Origin: Fidelibacterota bacterium TCS55 | GTDB lineage: Bacteria; Fidelibacterota; Marinisomatia; Marinisomatales; TCS55 | Reading direction: 5' to 3' | Length of the DNA stretch: 8,294 nt | NCBI GenBank assembly: GCA_905182385.1 | Contig: CAJJBS010000044.1 | Span: 1 to 8,294, forward strand | Shown here: positions 1 to 6,291 of the stretch, in pieces | Layout of the letters: every line of letters starts with the position of its first letter | Position numbering within the stretch: the first letter of the stretch is position 1 | Made by a program: the position numbers and the translations under genes | Notes under the pieces: model-generated | Seen by the model: only the letters and a program-made list of their open reading frames with translations | What the model was told of the DNA's origin: nothing | Database searches by the model: none

Positions 1-841
1 CCACCGCTAAACCACTCACTACAAGCATATTTGCATATTCACTAAGGAAAAAGACTGCCCATCTAAATCCTGAATATTCCGTCATCCAACCCGCAACAAG
101 CTCAGATTCAGCTTCTGGTATATCAAACGGCGTTCTATTGGTTTCAGCCACCGCACTAATAAAAAAAGTAAAAAAGGCTACAAATGAAAAAGGATTATTA
201 AAAATAATCCAGTTAGGAAGAATGCCCCAAATAGTTCCTGATTGAAAAACTATTAATTCTTGAAGATTTAGAGTTCCTGCCATCATAATAGGAACAATTA
301 TTGATAGTCCAGCCGGAATTTCATAGGATATAATTTGAGCAGCAGAACGCATAGCTCCGTACAATGACCATTTATTATTTGATGCCCAGCCTGCCATAAC
401 AATACCAACTATACTGATTGAGCCAACTGCAATAATGTAAAAAACCCCAACATTAAAATCTGCAACTTGCAAAGAAGAACTAAAGGGTACAGCTGCAAGT
501 CCTAAAAATGCGCCAATGAAAATGATATATGGCGCCATTTTAAATAAAAATTTATCTGAAGACTCGGGTATAGTATCTTCCTTCACAAGTAGTTTAATCG
601 CATCAGCAGCCGTTTGAAGCAGACCCCATTTTCCAGCGTGTAAACCAGGCCCTTGACCCATTGGCCCAACCCTATCCATCATAAAAGCGGATACTTTTCT
701 TTCAACATAAACAGCAATCATTGCATTTAATGCCATTACTAAAAATAAAAGTATCCCAGAGATGATAACAGCTAGAATAAAAGCTAAGACTGGGAAGTCT
801 CCAATAGTAGCAAACCAATTAATTAATGTATCAACAGTCAA
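1..841 (-). CDS. nuoH: NADH-quinone oxidoreductase subunit H (NuoH), C-terminus cut by window edge
   Basis: This is the membrane subunit of complex I that forms the entrance and roof of the quinone channel and links the peripheral arm to the proton-pumping arm. I translated 280 codons; the family is usually about 320-350 residues, so the C-terminus lies beyond the left edge. Family signatures are VERKVSAF (residues 46-53), LLQTAADAIKLLVKED (74-89), and AETNRTPFDIPEAESELVAG (232-251) followed by TEYSGFR. Hydrophobic segments lie around residues 18-40, 102-120, 133-152, 180-195 and 215-232. The first start available is TTG at 841: an in-frame TGA lies two codons upstream and the next ATG is not until residue 36, inside the first membrane helix. 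The TTG overlaps the nuoD stop as TTGA, so translation is probably coupled. Compared with the common RVGPxGLLQ form, the loop at residues 61-73 looks about six residues longer. The identification is secure. Confidence 0.95.
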   Translation of the reverse strand, partial: MTVDTLINWFATIGDFPVLAFILAVIISGILLFLVMALNAMIAVYVERKVSAFMMDRVGPMGQGPGLHAGKWGLLQTAADAIKLLVKEDTIPESSDKFLFKMAPYIIFIGAFLGLAAVPFSSSLQVADFNVGVFYIIAVGSISIVGIVMAGWASNNKWSLYGAMRSAAQIISYEIPAGLSIIVPIMMAGTLNLQELIVFQSGTIWGILPNWIIFNNPFSFVAFFTFFISAVAETNRTPFDIPEAESELVAGWMTEYSGFRWAVFFLSEYANMLVVSGLAV

Positions 842-1956
842 CGATCAATCTCTCCTAAAACAATATCCAAACTACCTAAAATTGCAATAACGTCAGAAAT
901 CATCCAGCCACGAGAAACTTCATCTAAACAAGAAAGAGCTGTAAATGCTGGAGATCGCATTTTCACTCTTGATGGGATAGGTGTTCCATCGCTAACAATA
1001 TAGTAGCCTAAATCTCCTCGCGGACTTTCTGTCCGACGGTAGATTGATCCTTTTGGAGGTCTAATTTTCTTTGGCAAGGATTGATGAACGTCTCCACTCG
1101 GCACTTCTTTTAATGCTTGACGGAGAATCTTAACACTTTCTTCGATTTCGAGCATTCGAACCCAATAGCGATCATAACAATCACCAAGAGTTCCAAACTC
1201 TGCTGTACCAGTAGGAGTATCGAAATCAAACTTTTCATAAATAGAGTAAGGTTCATCTTTTCTTACATCCCATTTTACTCCAGAGGCTCGTAAATTAGGG
1301 CCAGACACTCCATAACTAATGGCGACATCAGCAGGTATAACTCCAACATCTGCAGTTCTTTCAACAAAAATTTTATTATAAGAGAGCAAATTATTATACT
1401 CATTAATCTGAGGTTCAAAATAATCTAAGAAATCAGTGCATATAGTTTCAAAATCTTTTGGTAAGTCATGCGATACTCCGCCAACCCACATATAATTATA
1501 GAGTAATCTTGCTCCACATGTGTACTCAAACATATCTAGAATTCTTTCTCTATCACGAAGCATATAAAGAAAAGGTGTAAAAGCTCCAATATCTAAACCA
1601 TAGACCCCTAATGCTAATAGATGACTTGCTATTCGATTTAGCTCTGCCATTATAACTCTTATGTATTCAACACGTTCTGGAATTTTAATTTCCATTAAAT
1701 CTTCCATCGCAACTACATAACCAAAATTACTATTCATGGAAGCTAAATAATCACATCTATCAGTAAATGGAATGACTTGCTCATACGTGACATTCTCAGA
1801 ATGCTTTTCAAAACATCTGTGTAAATAACCTAAGTGGGGTCTGATTTGAGAAACAATCTCACCATCAGTCATTACTTCTAGCCTTAAAACACCATGGGTA
1901 CTTGGGTGCTGAGGACCAATATTCAGAATCATTTGATCGCCTTTAACTACTCCCAT
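838..1956 (-). CDS. nuoD: NADH-quinone oxidoreductase subunit D (NuoD, 49-kDa subunit)
   Basis: This is the complex I peripheral-arm subunit that, with NuoB, forms the quinone reduction site. The protein is 372 residues and complete, slightly short for a stand-alone NuoD (about 370-420), and is not fused to NuoC. GPQHPSTHGVLR (residues 14-25) carries the His pair of the quinone pocket. H21 and Y70 match, with the same spacing, the His and Tyr that contact the quinone headgroup in the Thermus homologue. Other family blocks are DRCDYLASM (67-75), ELNRIASHLLALG (105-117), GPNLRASGVKWDVRK (219-233), SPRGDLGYYIVSDG (311-324) and the terminal ILGSLDIVLGEIDR. The annotated start at 1956 overlaps nuoC by 10 bases. 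A second ATG at 1932 (residue 9) has AAAGG seven bases upstream, lies after the nuoC stop and begins MILNIGPQHP as many homologues do, so it may be the real start. Confidence 0.97.
   Translation of the reverse strand: MGVVKGDQMILNIGPQHPSTHGVLRLEVMTDGEIVSQIRPHLGYLHRCFEKHSENVTYEQVIPFTDRCDYLASMNSNFGYVVAMEDLMEIKIPERVEYIRVIMAELNRIASHLLALGVYGLDIGAFTPFLYMLRDRERILDMFEYTCGARLLYNYMWVGGVSHDLPKDFETICTDFLDYFEPQINEYNNLLSYNKIFVERTADVGVIPADVAISYGVSGPNLRASGVKWDVRKDEPYSIYEKFDFDTPTGTAEFGTLGDCYDRYWVRMLEIEESVKILRQALKEVPSGDVHQSLPKKIRPPKGSIYRRTESPRGDLGYYIVSDGTPIPSRVKMRSPAFTALSCLDEVSRGWMISDVIAILGSLDIVLGEIDR
850..856 (-). promoter_or_regulatory. Shine-Dalgarno site setting the nuoH TTG start
   Basis: On the minus strand AGGAGAG lies inside the end of nuoD, eight bases before the TTG at 841. 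It is the strongest ribosome-binding site I found in the window. It supports TTG as the true nuoH start even though no ATG is nearby. Confidence 0.7.
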
Positions 1957-2447
1957 CCGTCTTCTTCTTTCATTTTAGGTATTACTATACCATGATATAA
2001 TTCTTGACCTTCATAATCTTTTCTTAATGGCCACCCTTCCCAATCATCAGGGCATAAGATTCGACGTAAATCTCTATGGCCTTCATAGATAATTCCAAAC
2101 ATATCGTATGTTTCACGTTCAAACCAGTCACCAATGCGCCATATTTTCTCAATGGATGCAACTTTAGGATCTTTTCGATCATGACTAATAAGAATTTCTA
2201 CTTTATGACGATGTTCCATTGAATGAAAATTATAGCGAGTTTGCAACGAAGCTTCTTCACCTAAATCAATACCAGTGATACATTCTAATTGATCAAAAGA
2301 TAAATTTGGATCTTCTTTCATAAAAGTAGCAATTTCAAACCATTGATCAGGTTTGAGCTCTACTTGGCTCTCTGATAACTCTTCACTTTCTATAACTGAG
2401 CCAGGGAACTGATCCATGATTACTTCTTTAATTTCAACTATTTTCAT
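1947..2447 (-). CDS. nuoC: NADH-quinone oxidoreductase subunit C (NuoC, 30-kDa subunit)
   Basis: This is a structural subunit of the complex I peripheral arm that packs against NuoD and NuoB. It is a complete stand-alone protein of 166 residues. The diagnostic C-terminal block is present: WRIGDWFERETYDMFGI (residues 103-119), GHRDLRRILCPDDWEGWPL (123-141), then RKDY. The N-terminal part (residues 1-100) has the variable fold expected for the family, ending in a strand pair around RYNFHS and HKVEILI. Its ATG overlaps the nuoB stop as ATGA, and its 3' end overlaps the nuoD start by 10 bases. I see no clear Shine-Dalgarno sequence before it, so it probably depends on ribosomes finishing nuoB. 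Nothing looks broken. Confidence 0.97.
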   Translation of the reverse strand: MKIVEIKEVIMDQFPGSVIESEELSESQVELKPDQWFEIATFMKEDPNLSFDQLECITGIDLGEEASLQTRYNFHSMEHRHKVEILISHDRKDPKVASIEKIWRIGDWFERETYDMFGIIYEGHRDLRRILCPDDWEGWPLRKDYEGQELYHGIVIPKMKEEDGWE

Positions 2448-2935
2448 ACATTTTTGCGAGTAAGTGGGCGCTCAGTTTGAATCTTTTCTTGTAATTTTAG
2501 AAGTCCTTCAATTAGAGCTTCTGGCCTTGGTGGACATCCAGGTACGTAAACATCAACTGGAACAACTAGATCTACACCCTTTAAAACATGATATCCATGC
2601 TGCCAATAAGGTCCACCACTAGTAGCGCAGCTACCCATAGAAATAACATATTTGGGTTCAGCCATTTGCTCATATAATTTTTTAACACGTAAAGCCATCT
2701 TCATTGTTACGGTTCCAGCCACAATCATCACATCTGCTTGTCGAGGTGATGAACGTGGCATCATTCCAATTCTTTCTAAATCATGCCTACTTGCTGCAGA
2801 AGCCATCATTTCAATAGCACAACATGCTAGACCAAATTGAAAATACCATGGTGAAGTTGATCGAGCCCAACCAAGTAACTTATCCATTGAAGCTACAATC
2901 ACATTATCTTGAAATTTATTTTCTAAAATACCCAT
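2444..2935 (-). CDS. nuoB: NADH-quinone oxidoreductase subunit B (NuoB), binds cluster N2
   Basis: This complex I subunit holds the terminal [4Fe-4S] cluster N2, which passes electrons to quinone. The protein is 163 residues and complete. The four expected cluster cysteines are visible: C38 and C39 in GLACCAIEMM, C103 in SMGSCATSGG and C134 in VDVYVPGCPPRPEA. SPRQADVMIVAGTVTMKM (residues 63-80) is the other strong family block. The segment before it reads RIGMMPRSSPRQ, close to forms I associate with FCB-group bacteria. The start codon overlaps the nuoA stop as TAATG, and AGGA lies about six bases upstream on the minus strand, a usable ribosome site. A 62-codon plus-strand frame inside this gene is only a shadow. 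Confidence 0.98.
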   Translation of the reverse strand: MGILENKFQDNVIVASMDKLLGWARSTSPWYFQFGLACCAIEMMASAASRHDLERIGMMPRSSPRQADVMIVAGTVTMKMALRVKKLYEQMAEPKYVISMGSCATSGGPYWQHGYHVLKGVDLVVPVDVYVPGCPPRPEALIEGLLKLQEKIQTERPLTRKNV

Positions 2936-3363
2936 TATAAATCCTGTGAATTATTATTTTGGCCAGTGAGGTTAGCATAACGACCGCGACCGTACTTTAC
3001 ATTATATTTTACCCAATCCAGATCTCCTTTTTTCCAAACATATGCTAATCCAATAATTAGGATTAATAAGAAAATTGACATTTCTATAAAAGCTAGAAGG
3101 CCTAGTTCATTAAAAACAACGGCCCAAGGAAAAAGGAAAACAACTTCTACATCAAAAATAAGAAATATCAAGGCAACAACATAAAATCTAATATTGAACT
3201 GCACCCAAGCCGAGCCTTCAGATTCTTCACCGCACTCATAAGTGGCGAGCTTATCAGGATTAGGATTATTAGGGGCAATAAGCTTTTGGATAAGCAAAGG
3301 CACATAGACAAGCACGATGCCCATAAAAATAAAAATGAATATAGTTCCGAAGTCTCGATACAT
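2935..3363 (-). CDS. nuoA: NADH-quinone oxidoreductase subunit A (NuoA), first gene of the operon
   Basis: This is a small membrane subunit of complex I beside the quinone tunnel. It has 142 residues with three predicted membrane helices at about 5-27, 58-83 and 87-110. Between the first two is the family loop with YECGEES (residues 42-48), whose Cys lies in the loop known to move between enzyme states, and then FNIRFYVVALIFLIFDVEV (57-75), which carries the conserved acidic residues of helix 2. The C-terminal tail after residue 111 is charged, ends in a polar Asn-rich stretch and is a little longer than in many homologues. It is the first gene of the nuo run and faces a 167-bp promoter region. 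AGAAGAG on the minus strand (3375-3381) is a weak ribosome-site candidate with a long 11-base spacing. Confidence 0.96.
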   Translation of the reverse strand: MYRDFGTIFIFIFMGIVLVYVPLLIQKLIAPNNPNPDKLATYECGEESEGSAWVQFNIRFYVVALIFLIFDVEVVFLFPWAVVFNELGLLAFIEMSIFLLILIIGLAYVWKKGDLDWVKYNVKYGRGRYANLTGQNNNSQDL

Positions 3364-3389
3364 TAAATTTATTTCTCTTCTACTGTTCG

Positions 3390-3421
3390 CAAATTTAGAG
3401 AATTAGTTAAAGTTTGGTCAA
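3390..3421 (-). promoter_or_regulatory. Candidate proximal promoter of the nuo operon
   Basis: On the minus strand TTGACC (3416-3421) is followed after 18 bases by TAAATTTG (3390-3397). It can be read as a sigma-70-like pair (TTGACC/TAAATT). It also fits exactly the TAnnTTTG -7 element with upstream TTG described for Bacteroidota. Transcription would begin near 3384, leaving a leader of about 20 bases before nuoA. In DNA this AT-rich such matches can arise by chance, so this is a prediction. Confidence 0.4.
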
Positions 3422-3435
3422 GGTAAACTTCGATT

Positions 3436-3463
3436 ATTATTCACTTGTTTTTAAACCTGACAA
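3436..3463 (-). promoter_or_regulatory. Candidate distal promoter of the nuo operon
   Basis: On the minus strand TTGTCA (3458-3463) is followed after a 16-base spacer by AATAAT (3436-3441). Each element matches five of six positions of the sigma-70 consensus. A start near 3428 would give a leader of about 65 bases. It is an alternative, or an addition, to the nearer candidate at 3390-3421. Confidence 0.3.
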
Positions 3464-3486
3464 TTAAAGATAAATTAATGGTTAAT
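3457..3486 (+). promoter_or_regulatory. Weak candidate promoter for the proline dehydrogenase unit
   Basis: CTGACA (3457-3462), 18 bases, then GTTAAT (3481-3486) is the best plus-strand pair I can find. Its -35 element lies on top of the -35 of the distal nuo promoter on the other strand, which would make the two mutually exclusive. The -10 element matches only four of six positions. A start within the TATTATATCT stretch just before the ATG, giving a near-leaderless message, is equally possible. Confidence 0.2.
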
Positions 3487-3530
3487 TCTGATTGTTGAAG
3501 CTTAATTACTAAAGCTAAATTATTATATCT

Positions 3531-4430
3531 ATGGCAATCACAAATTCCTTATTAGCAACAATAATGCCTTATCTTCCTAAAGAGTTAGTAAGACCTTTTG
3601 CTAAACCTTATGTCGCTGGAGAAAGTATTGATTCAGTTATTAAAACCGCTAAAAAATTAAATGACAATGGTTTTTCAACGACATTAGATATTTTAGGTGA
3701 ATTTGTAAATTCTAAGGACGAAGCTAATAAAATAAAGGATTCCTATTCTGAATTAATAAAAAAGATTGCTCTTGAAAAATTAGATAGTACAATTTCAGTA
3801 AAGTTGACACATCTTGGATTAGGTATAGATCCTAATTTAGGAGAAAAAAATATTCATTCTTTATCATTAATAGGTAAAGAAAATAATGTTGGTATAACTA
3901 TCGATATGGAAAATTCCCATTATACATCTAAAACTTTTGAAATATATAAAAATGCAGTATTAAACAATGAAGAGCTAGGAACAGTAATTCAAGCTTATTT
4001 GTATCGAAGTATTGACGATATTAAAGATTTAGACTCAACATTGCTTAATCTTAGAATTTGCAAAGGTATCTACAATGAATCTCAAGATATTGCTATTAAA
4101 GATCGTTTTGCAATCAATGATAATTATTTTGAGATGGCTAAAATATTATTGAAGGGACAAGGTTATGCATGTTTAGCTACTCATGATCTTACTTTAATTG
4201 ACCGTTTGGAATCTTTTATTGAAAAAAATTCTATATCACCACATAGATTTGAATTTCAAATGTTATATGGTGTACCAATGGGTAATAAATTAGAAAAATT
4301 AAAAAGGAAAGGTTATAAAGTTCGAATATATGTTCCTTTTGGAAAATCATGGTTTGAATATTCAGTCCGTCGACTTAAAGAAAATCCAAAAATTATTTCT
4401 TATGTATTAAAAAATCTTTTTAAAAAATGA
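3531..4430 (+). CDS. Proline dehydrogenase, monofunctional (PRODH)
   Basis: This flavoenzyme oxidises L-proline to pyrroline-5-carboxylate and passes the electrons through FAD to membrane quinone. At 299 residues it is the size of stand-alone PRODH proteins (Thermus or Bacillus type, called fadM or putB) and lacks the dehydrogenase half of bifunctional PutA. The barrel signatures appear in order: VKLTHLGLGID (residues 90-100, K91), TIDMEN (123-128, D125), LRICKGIY (174-181), LATHD (215-219), FEFQMLYGV (240-248) and YVPFGKSWFEYSVRRLKEN (267-285). R280 and R281 are the pair that grips the proline carboxylate. K91, D125, Y267, R280 and R281 keep the relative spacing of the Thermus active site. 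No Shine-Dalgarno sequence precedes the ATG, only AT-rich DNA. Sampled G+C is about 30%, against about 40% in the nuo genes. No pyrroline-5-carboxylate dehydrogenase gene is in view. Confidence 0.93.
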   Translation: MAITNSLLATIMPYLPKELVRPFAKPYVAGESIDSVIKTAKKLNDNGFSTTLDILGEFVNSKDEANKIKDSYSELIKKIALEKLDSTISVKLTHLGLGIDPNLGEKNIHSLSLIGKENNVGITIDMENSHYTSKTFEIYKNAVLNNEELGTVIQAYLYRSIDDIKDLDSTLLNLRICKGIYNESQDIAIKDRFAINDNYFEMAKILLKGQGYACLATHDLTLIDRLESFIEKNSISPHRFEFQMLYGVPMGNKLEKLKRKGYKVRIYVPFGKSWFEYSVRRLKENPKIISYVLKNLFKK

Positions 4431-4834
4431 ATTACAAAGAAACCGTTGATAAAATATTTACTATGAAATCTATTGCTGTAGTAGGTATGAGCCCAAAACC
4501 AGAAAGACCCAGTCATTATGTAGCTCTTTACTTAAAAGAAAATGGATATGACATCATACCTGTAAACCCAGGTCATTCTAAAATAGCAGGCATGAAATCT
4601 TATCCTAACTTATTAGAGATACCTTCAAAAGTAGATATAGTTGATATTTTTCGAAGACCTGAGCATGTTTTACCAATAGTTAAAGAAGCAATTAAAATAA
4701 AGGCTAAAGCTCTCTGGCTCCAAGATGGTATAATTAATGAAGAAGCAGAAAAATTGGCTACTTCAAAGAACCTCTTTTTTGTGATGAATGATTGTATGCT
4801 CAGAAGGCATCACCAACTTTTAAAAAATGTATGA
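4427..4834 (+). CDS. CoA-binding Rossmann-fold protein (CoA_binding_2 / YccU type)
   Basis: This is a small single-domain protein of the CoA-binding family related to the N-terminal domain of acyl-CoA synthetase (ADP-forming) and succinyl-CoA ligase. The physiological role of the stand-alone form is not established. It has 135 residues and is complete. The nucleotide-binding turn is IAVVGMSPKPERPSH (residues 16-30). It is followed by the second strand YDIIPVNPGH (41-50), VDIVDIFRRPEHV (69-81), ALWLQDGI (95-102) and the C-terminal FFVMNDCMLRRHH (117-129). The last block usually reads with MDRC, and here it has N-D-C around C123. The ATG overlaps the proline dehydrogenase stop as ATGA, so the two are almost certainly one transcript with coupled translation. 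A link to proline or P5C metabolism is inferred only from this pairing. Confidence 0.88.
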   Translation: MNYKETVDKIFTMKSIAVVGMSPKPERPSHYVALYLKENGYDIIPVNPGHSKIAGMKSYPNLLEIPSKVDIVDIFRRPEHVLPIVKEAIKIKAKALWLQDGIINEEAEKLATSKNLFFVMNDCMLRRHHQLLKNV

Positions 4835-4949
4835 CCATTTAAAAAAAGATTTTTTGACTAAAAGCTATTCAATTCATCTGCAAGCTTATTTAATTATGCA
4901 GGATTACCAGTATCTTCATTTTCAACAGAATTAGAATAAAATTATAATA
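4835..4949 (+). other. Convergent intergenic region without a strong terminator
   Basis: This 115-bp AT-rich gap separates two units that end facing each other. I expected a two-way terminator and found no GC-rich hairpin. An A7-GA-T6 tract at 4841-4855 could form a weak all-A/T stem. CTGCA (4878-4882) and TGCAG (4897-4901) could pair around a 14-base loop. Neither is convincing. Most of the gap is also covered by a 35-codon open frame, 4827-4934. Confidence 0.5.
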
Positions 4950-5369
4950 TTATTCACCTTGTATTGATAAAACGAGTTTACGGTTTCCACCATAATTTCT
5001 ATGTTCACATAAGTAAATACTTTGCCAAGTTCCTAAATTTAACTCCCCATCTAATATGGGAATACTAATTGAGGAACCTAGTATAGATGATTTAAGATGT
5101 GCTGGCATATCATCTGGACCTTCCGATTTATGCAAATATTCTGGCGCATTATCAGGAACAGTTTTATTAAAATAAGTTTCGAAATCATGTCTAACCGTTG
5201 GATCCGCACTCTCATTAATTGTTAAAGAAGCTGATGTGTGTTTAATAAATATATGTAAGAGGCCCTTTGAAATATTAATAATTTCAGGAATCTGTTTTAT
5301 TACTTGATCTGTAATAATATGGAACCCTCTAGATAATTGAGATAAACTAATTTCTTTTTGTTGCCACAT
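4950..5369 (-). CDS. yjbQ: YjbQ-family protein (UPF0047), secondary thiamine phosphate synthase type
   Basis: This is a member of the widespread small UPF0047/YjbQ family. E. coli YjbQ has weak thiamine phosphate synthase activity in place of ThiE, but the main role of the family is unsettled. The protein is complete at 139 residues, the normal length. Diagnostic blocks are HTSASLTINESAD (residues 44-56), EGPDDMPAHLKSSILGSS (83-100), GELNLGTWQSIYLCEHR (108-124) and the ending LVLSIQGE. The conserved His and Asp residues in these blocks line the putative metal site. It is the last gene of its operon, 25 bases after nadK, with no evident Shine-Dalgarno sequence before its ATG. No other thiamine gene is nearby, so context does not support or exclude a thiamine role. 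Confidence 0.92.
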   Translation of the reverse strand: MWQQKEISLSQLSRGFHIITDQVIKQIPEIINISKGLLHIFIKHTSASLTINESADPTVRHDFETYFNKTVPDNAPEYLHKSEGPDDMPAHLKSSILGSSISIPILDGELNLGTWQSIYLCEHRNYGGNRKLVLSIQGE

Positions 5370-5394
5370 TTATATATTTTATTAATTTAAAGAT

Positions 5395-6291
5395 TTAATT
5401 ACCCCTTCTTCCCCATCCCATTTTTCGTTGTAAATTATCAAAATAGCTTGAGTCTTTATAATCAATCATATTTATATCATAAGGAGCTTTTTCTATTATA
5501 ATTTTTGAGTTTTGATCTAAATATTGATTTACTTGGCCATCAATAGCAAAAGCAATACCATCATTTCCATCATTTGGAAAAGTTACTTCCAACGTTCGAT
5601 CATCCGGTAAGACTATAGGACGAAGGTTTAATGTATGTGGACTTATTGGAACAACTACCATAGCTTTTAACATTGGCATAATTATAGGTCCACCAGCAGA
5701 TAACGCATATGCCGTTGAACCAGTGGGTGTTCCAATAATTAAACCATCAGCTTTATAATCAGCAACATATCTATCATTAGCTTTCAATCTTAACGTAATT
5801 AACCTATGCGATTTTCCTCGGTCAATTACAAAATCATTTAAAGCATAAAAAGTAGAAGACTCTTCATTGTTTATGATTTGACCTTTAAGAACCATTCTCT
5901 TTTGAATCTCATAATTTGCATTAGCAACCATATCTAATCGTTCAAACATTACATCTGTAGTTATTTTGGCTAAAAAACCAAGCTCACCTAAATGTATTCC
6001 AAGTATTGGAGTTCCACGATATTCTACAGCTCGAGCAGCTGACAACATTGTCCCATCTCCACCTAGAGTTAAAAGAAAATCAATATTTTCAAAATTATCA
6101 GCTGATTCAATTACTTCAACTTTATATTTAAAGCTATTAGGAAGTTGATCTTTAATTCGAGTAGTTATATGGGGAAGTATCTTTTTTTGTTCTGCCCATT
6201 TAAGAATTGGTTCTAATAATTCCCAGAATCTAGGTTTATCTGTATTGCCCCATATTCCAAATGATTGTGGTTTAGTGAAAGCTTCCATCAT
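5395..6291 (-). CDS. nadK: NAD kinase (ATP- or polyphosphate-dependent)
   Basis: This cytoplasmic enzyme phosphorylates NAD to NADP and is the only route to NADP in most bacteria. It is complete at 298 residues, a usual length. The motifs are LTLGGDGTMLSAAR (residues 74-87, catalytic D79), GIHLGELGFLAK (98-109), LNDFVID (151-157, the NE/D motif in its ND form), ADGLIIGTPTGSTAYALSAG (181-200) followed by GPI, and AFAIDGQ (247-253). The tail SSYFDNLQRKMGWG (281-294) resembles FCB-group NadK proteins. The ATG shares one base with the xseB stop (TAATG). A second ATG directly follows at 6288, so the first residue is uncertain by one. Sitting after xseA and xseB is a common arrangement for this gene in bacteria. 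Confidence 0.96.
   Translation of the reverse strand: MMEAFTKPQSFGIWGNTDKPRFWELLEPILKWAEQKKILPHITTRIKDQLPNSFKYKVEVIESADNFENIDFLLTLGGDGTMLSAARAVEYRGTPILGIHLGELGFLAKITTDVMFERLDMVANANYEIQKRMVLKGQIINNEESSTFYALNDFVIDRGKSHRLITLRLKANDRYVADYKADGLIIGTPTGSTAYALSAGGPIIMPMLKAMVVVPISPHTLNLRPIVLPDDRTLEVTFPNDGNDGIAFAIDGQVNQYLDQNSKIIIEKAPYDINMIDYKDSSYFDNLQRKMGWGRRGN

Noticed and set aside
2652..2840. 62-codon plus-strand open frame
   Set aside because: It lies wholly within nuoB on the opposite strand. NuoB has all its cluster cysteines and conserved blocks, and the plus-strand translation shows no family signature.
3498..3516. AAGCTT with a nearby AAGCT, considered as an operator palindrome before proline dehydrogenase
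   Set aside because: Only a five-base match (AGCTT/AAGCT) around an eight-base spacer, with mismatches on both sides. This is too short to support an operator.
4841..4855. A-run followed by a T-run, considered as a terminator
   Set aside because: The stem would be only A-T pairs with a two- to four-base loop and no G-C pairs, so it is too weak to call a terminator in DNA this AT-rich.
4878..4901. CTGCA / TGCAG inverted repeat considered as a terminator hairpin
   Set aside because: There is a five-base stem with a 14-base AT-rich loop and no following T-run on either strand. Such pairs are expected by chance.
5966..6148. 60-codon plus-strand open frame
   Set aside because: It is antisense to the GGDGT region of nadK, which is clearly the coding strand. 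There is no ribosome site and no recognisable protein.
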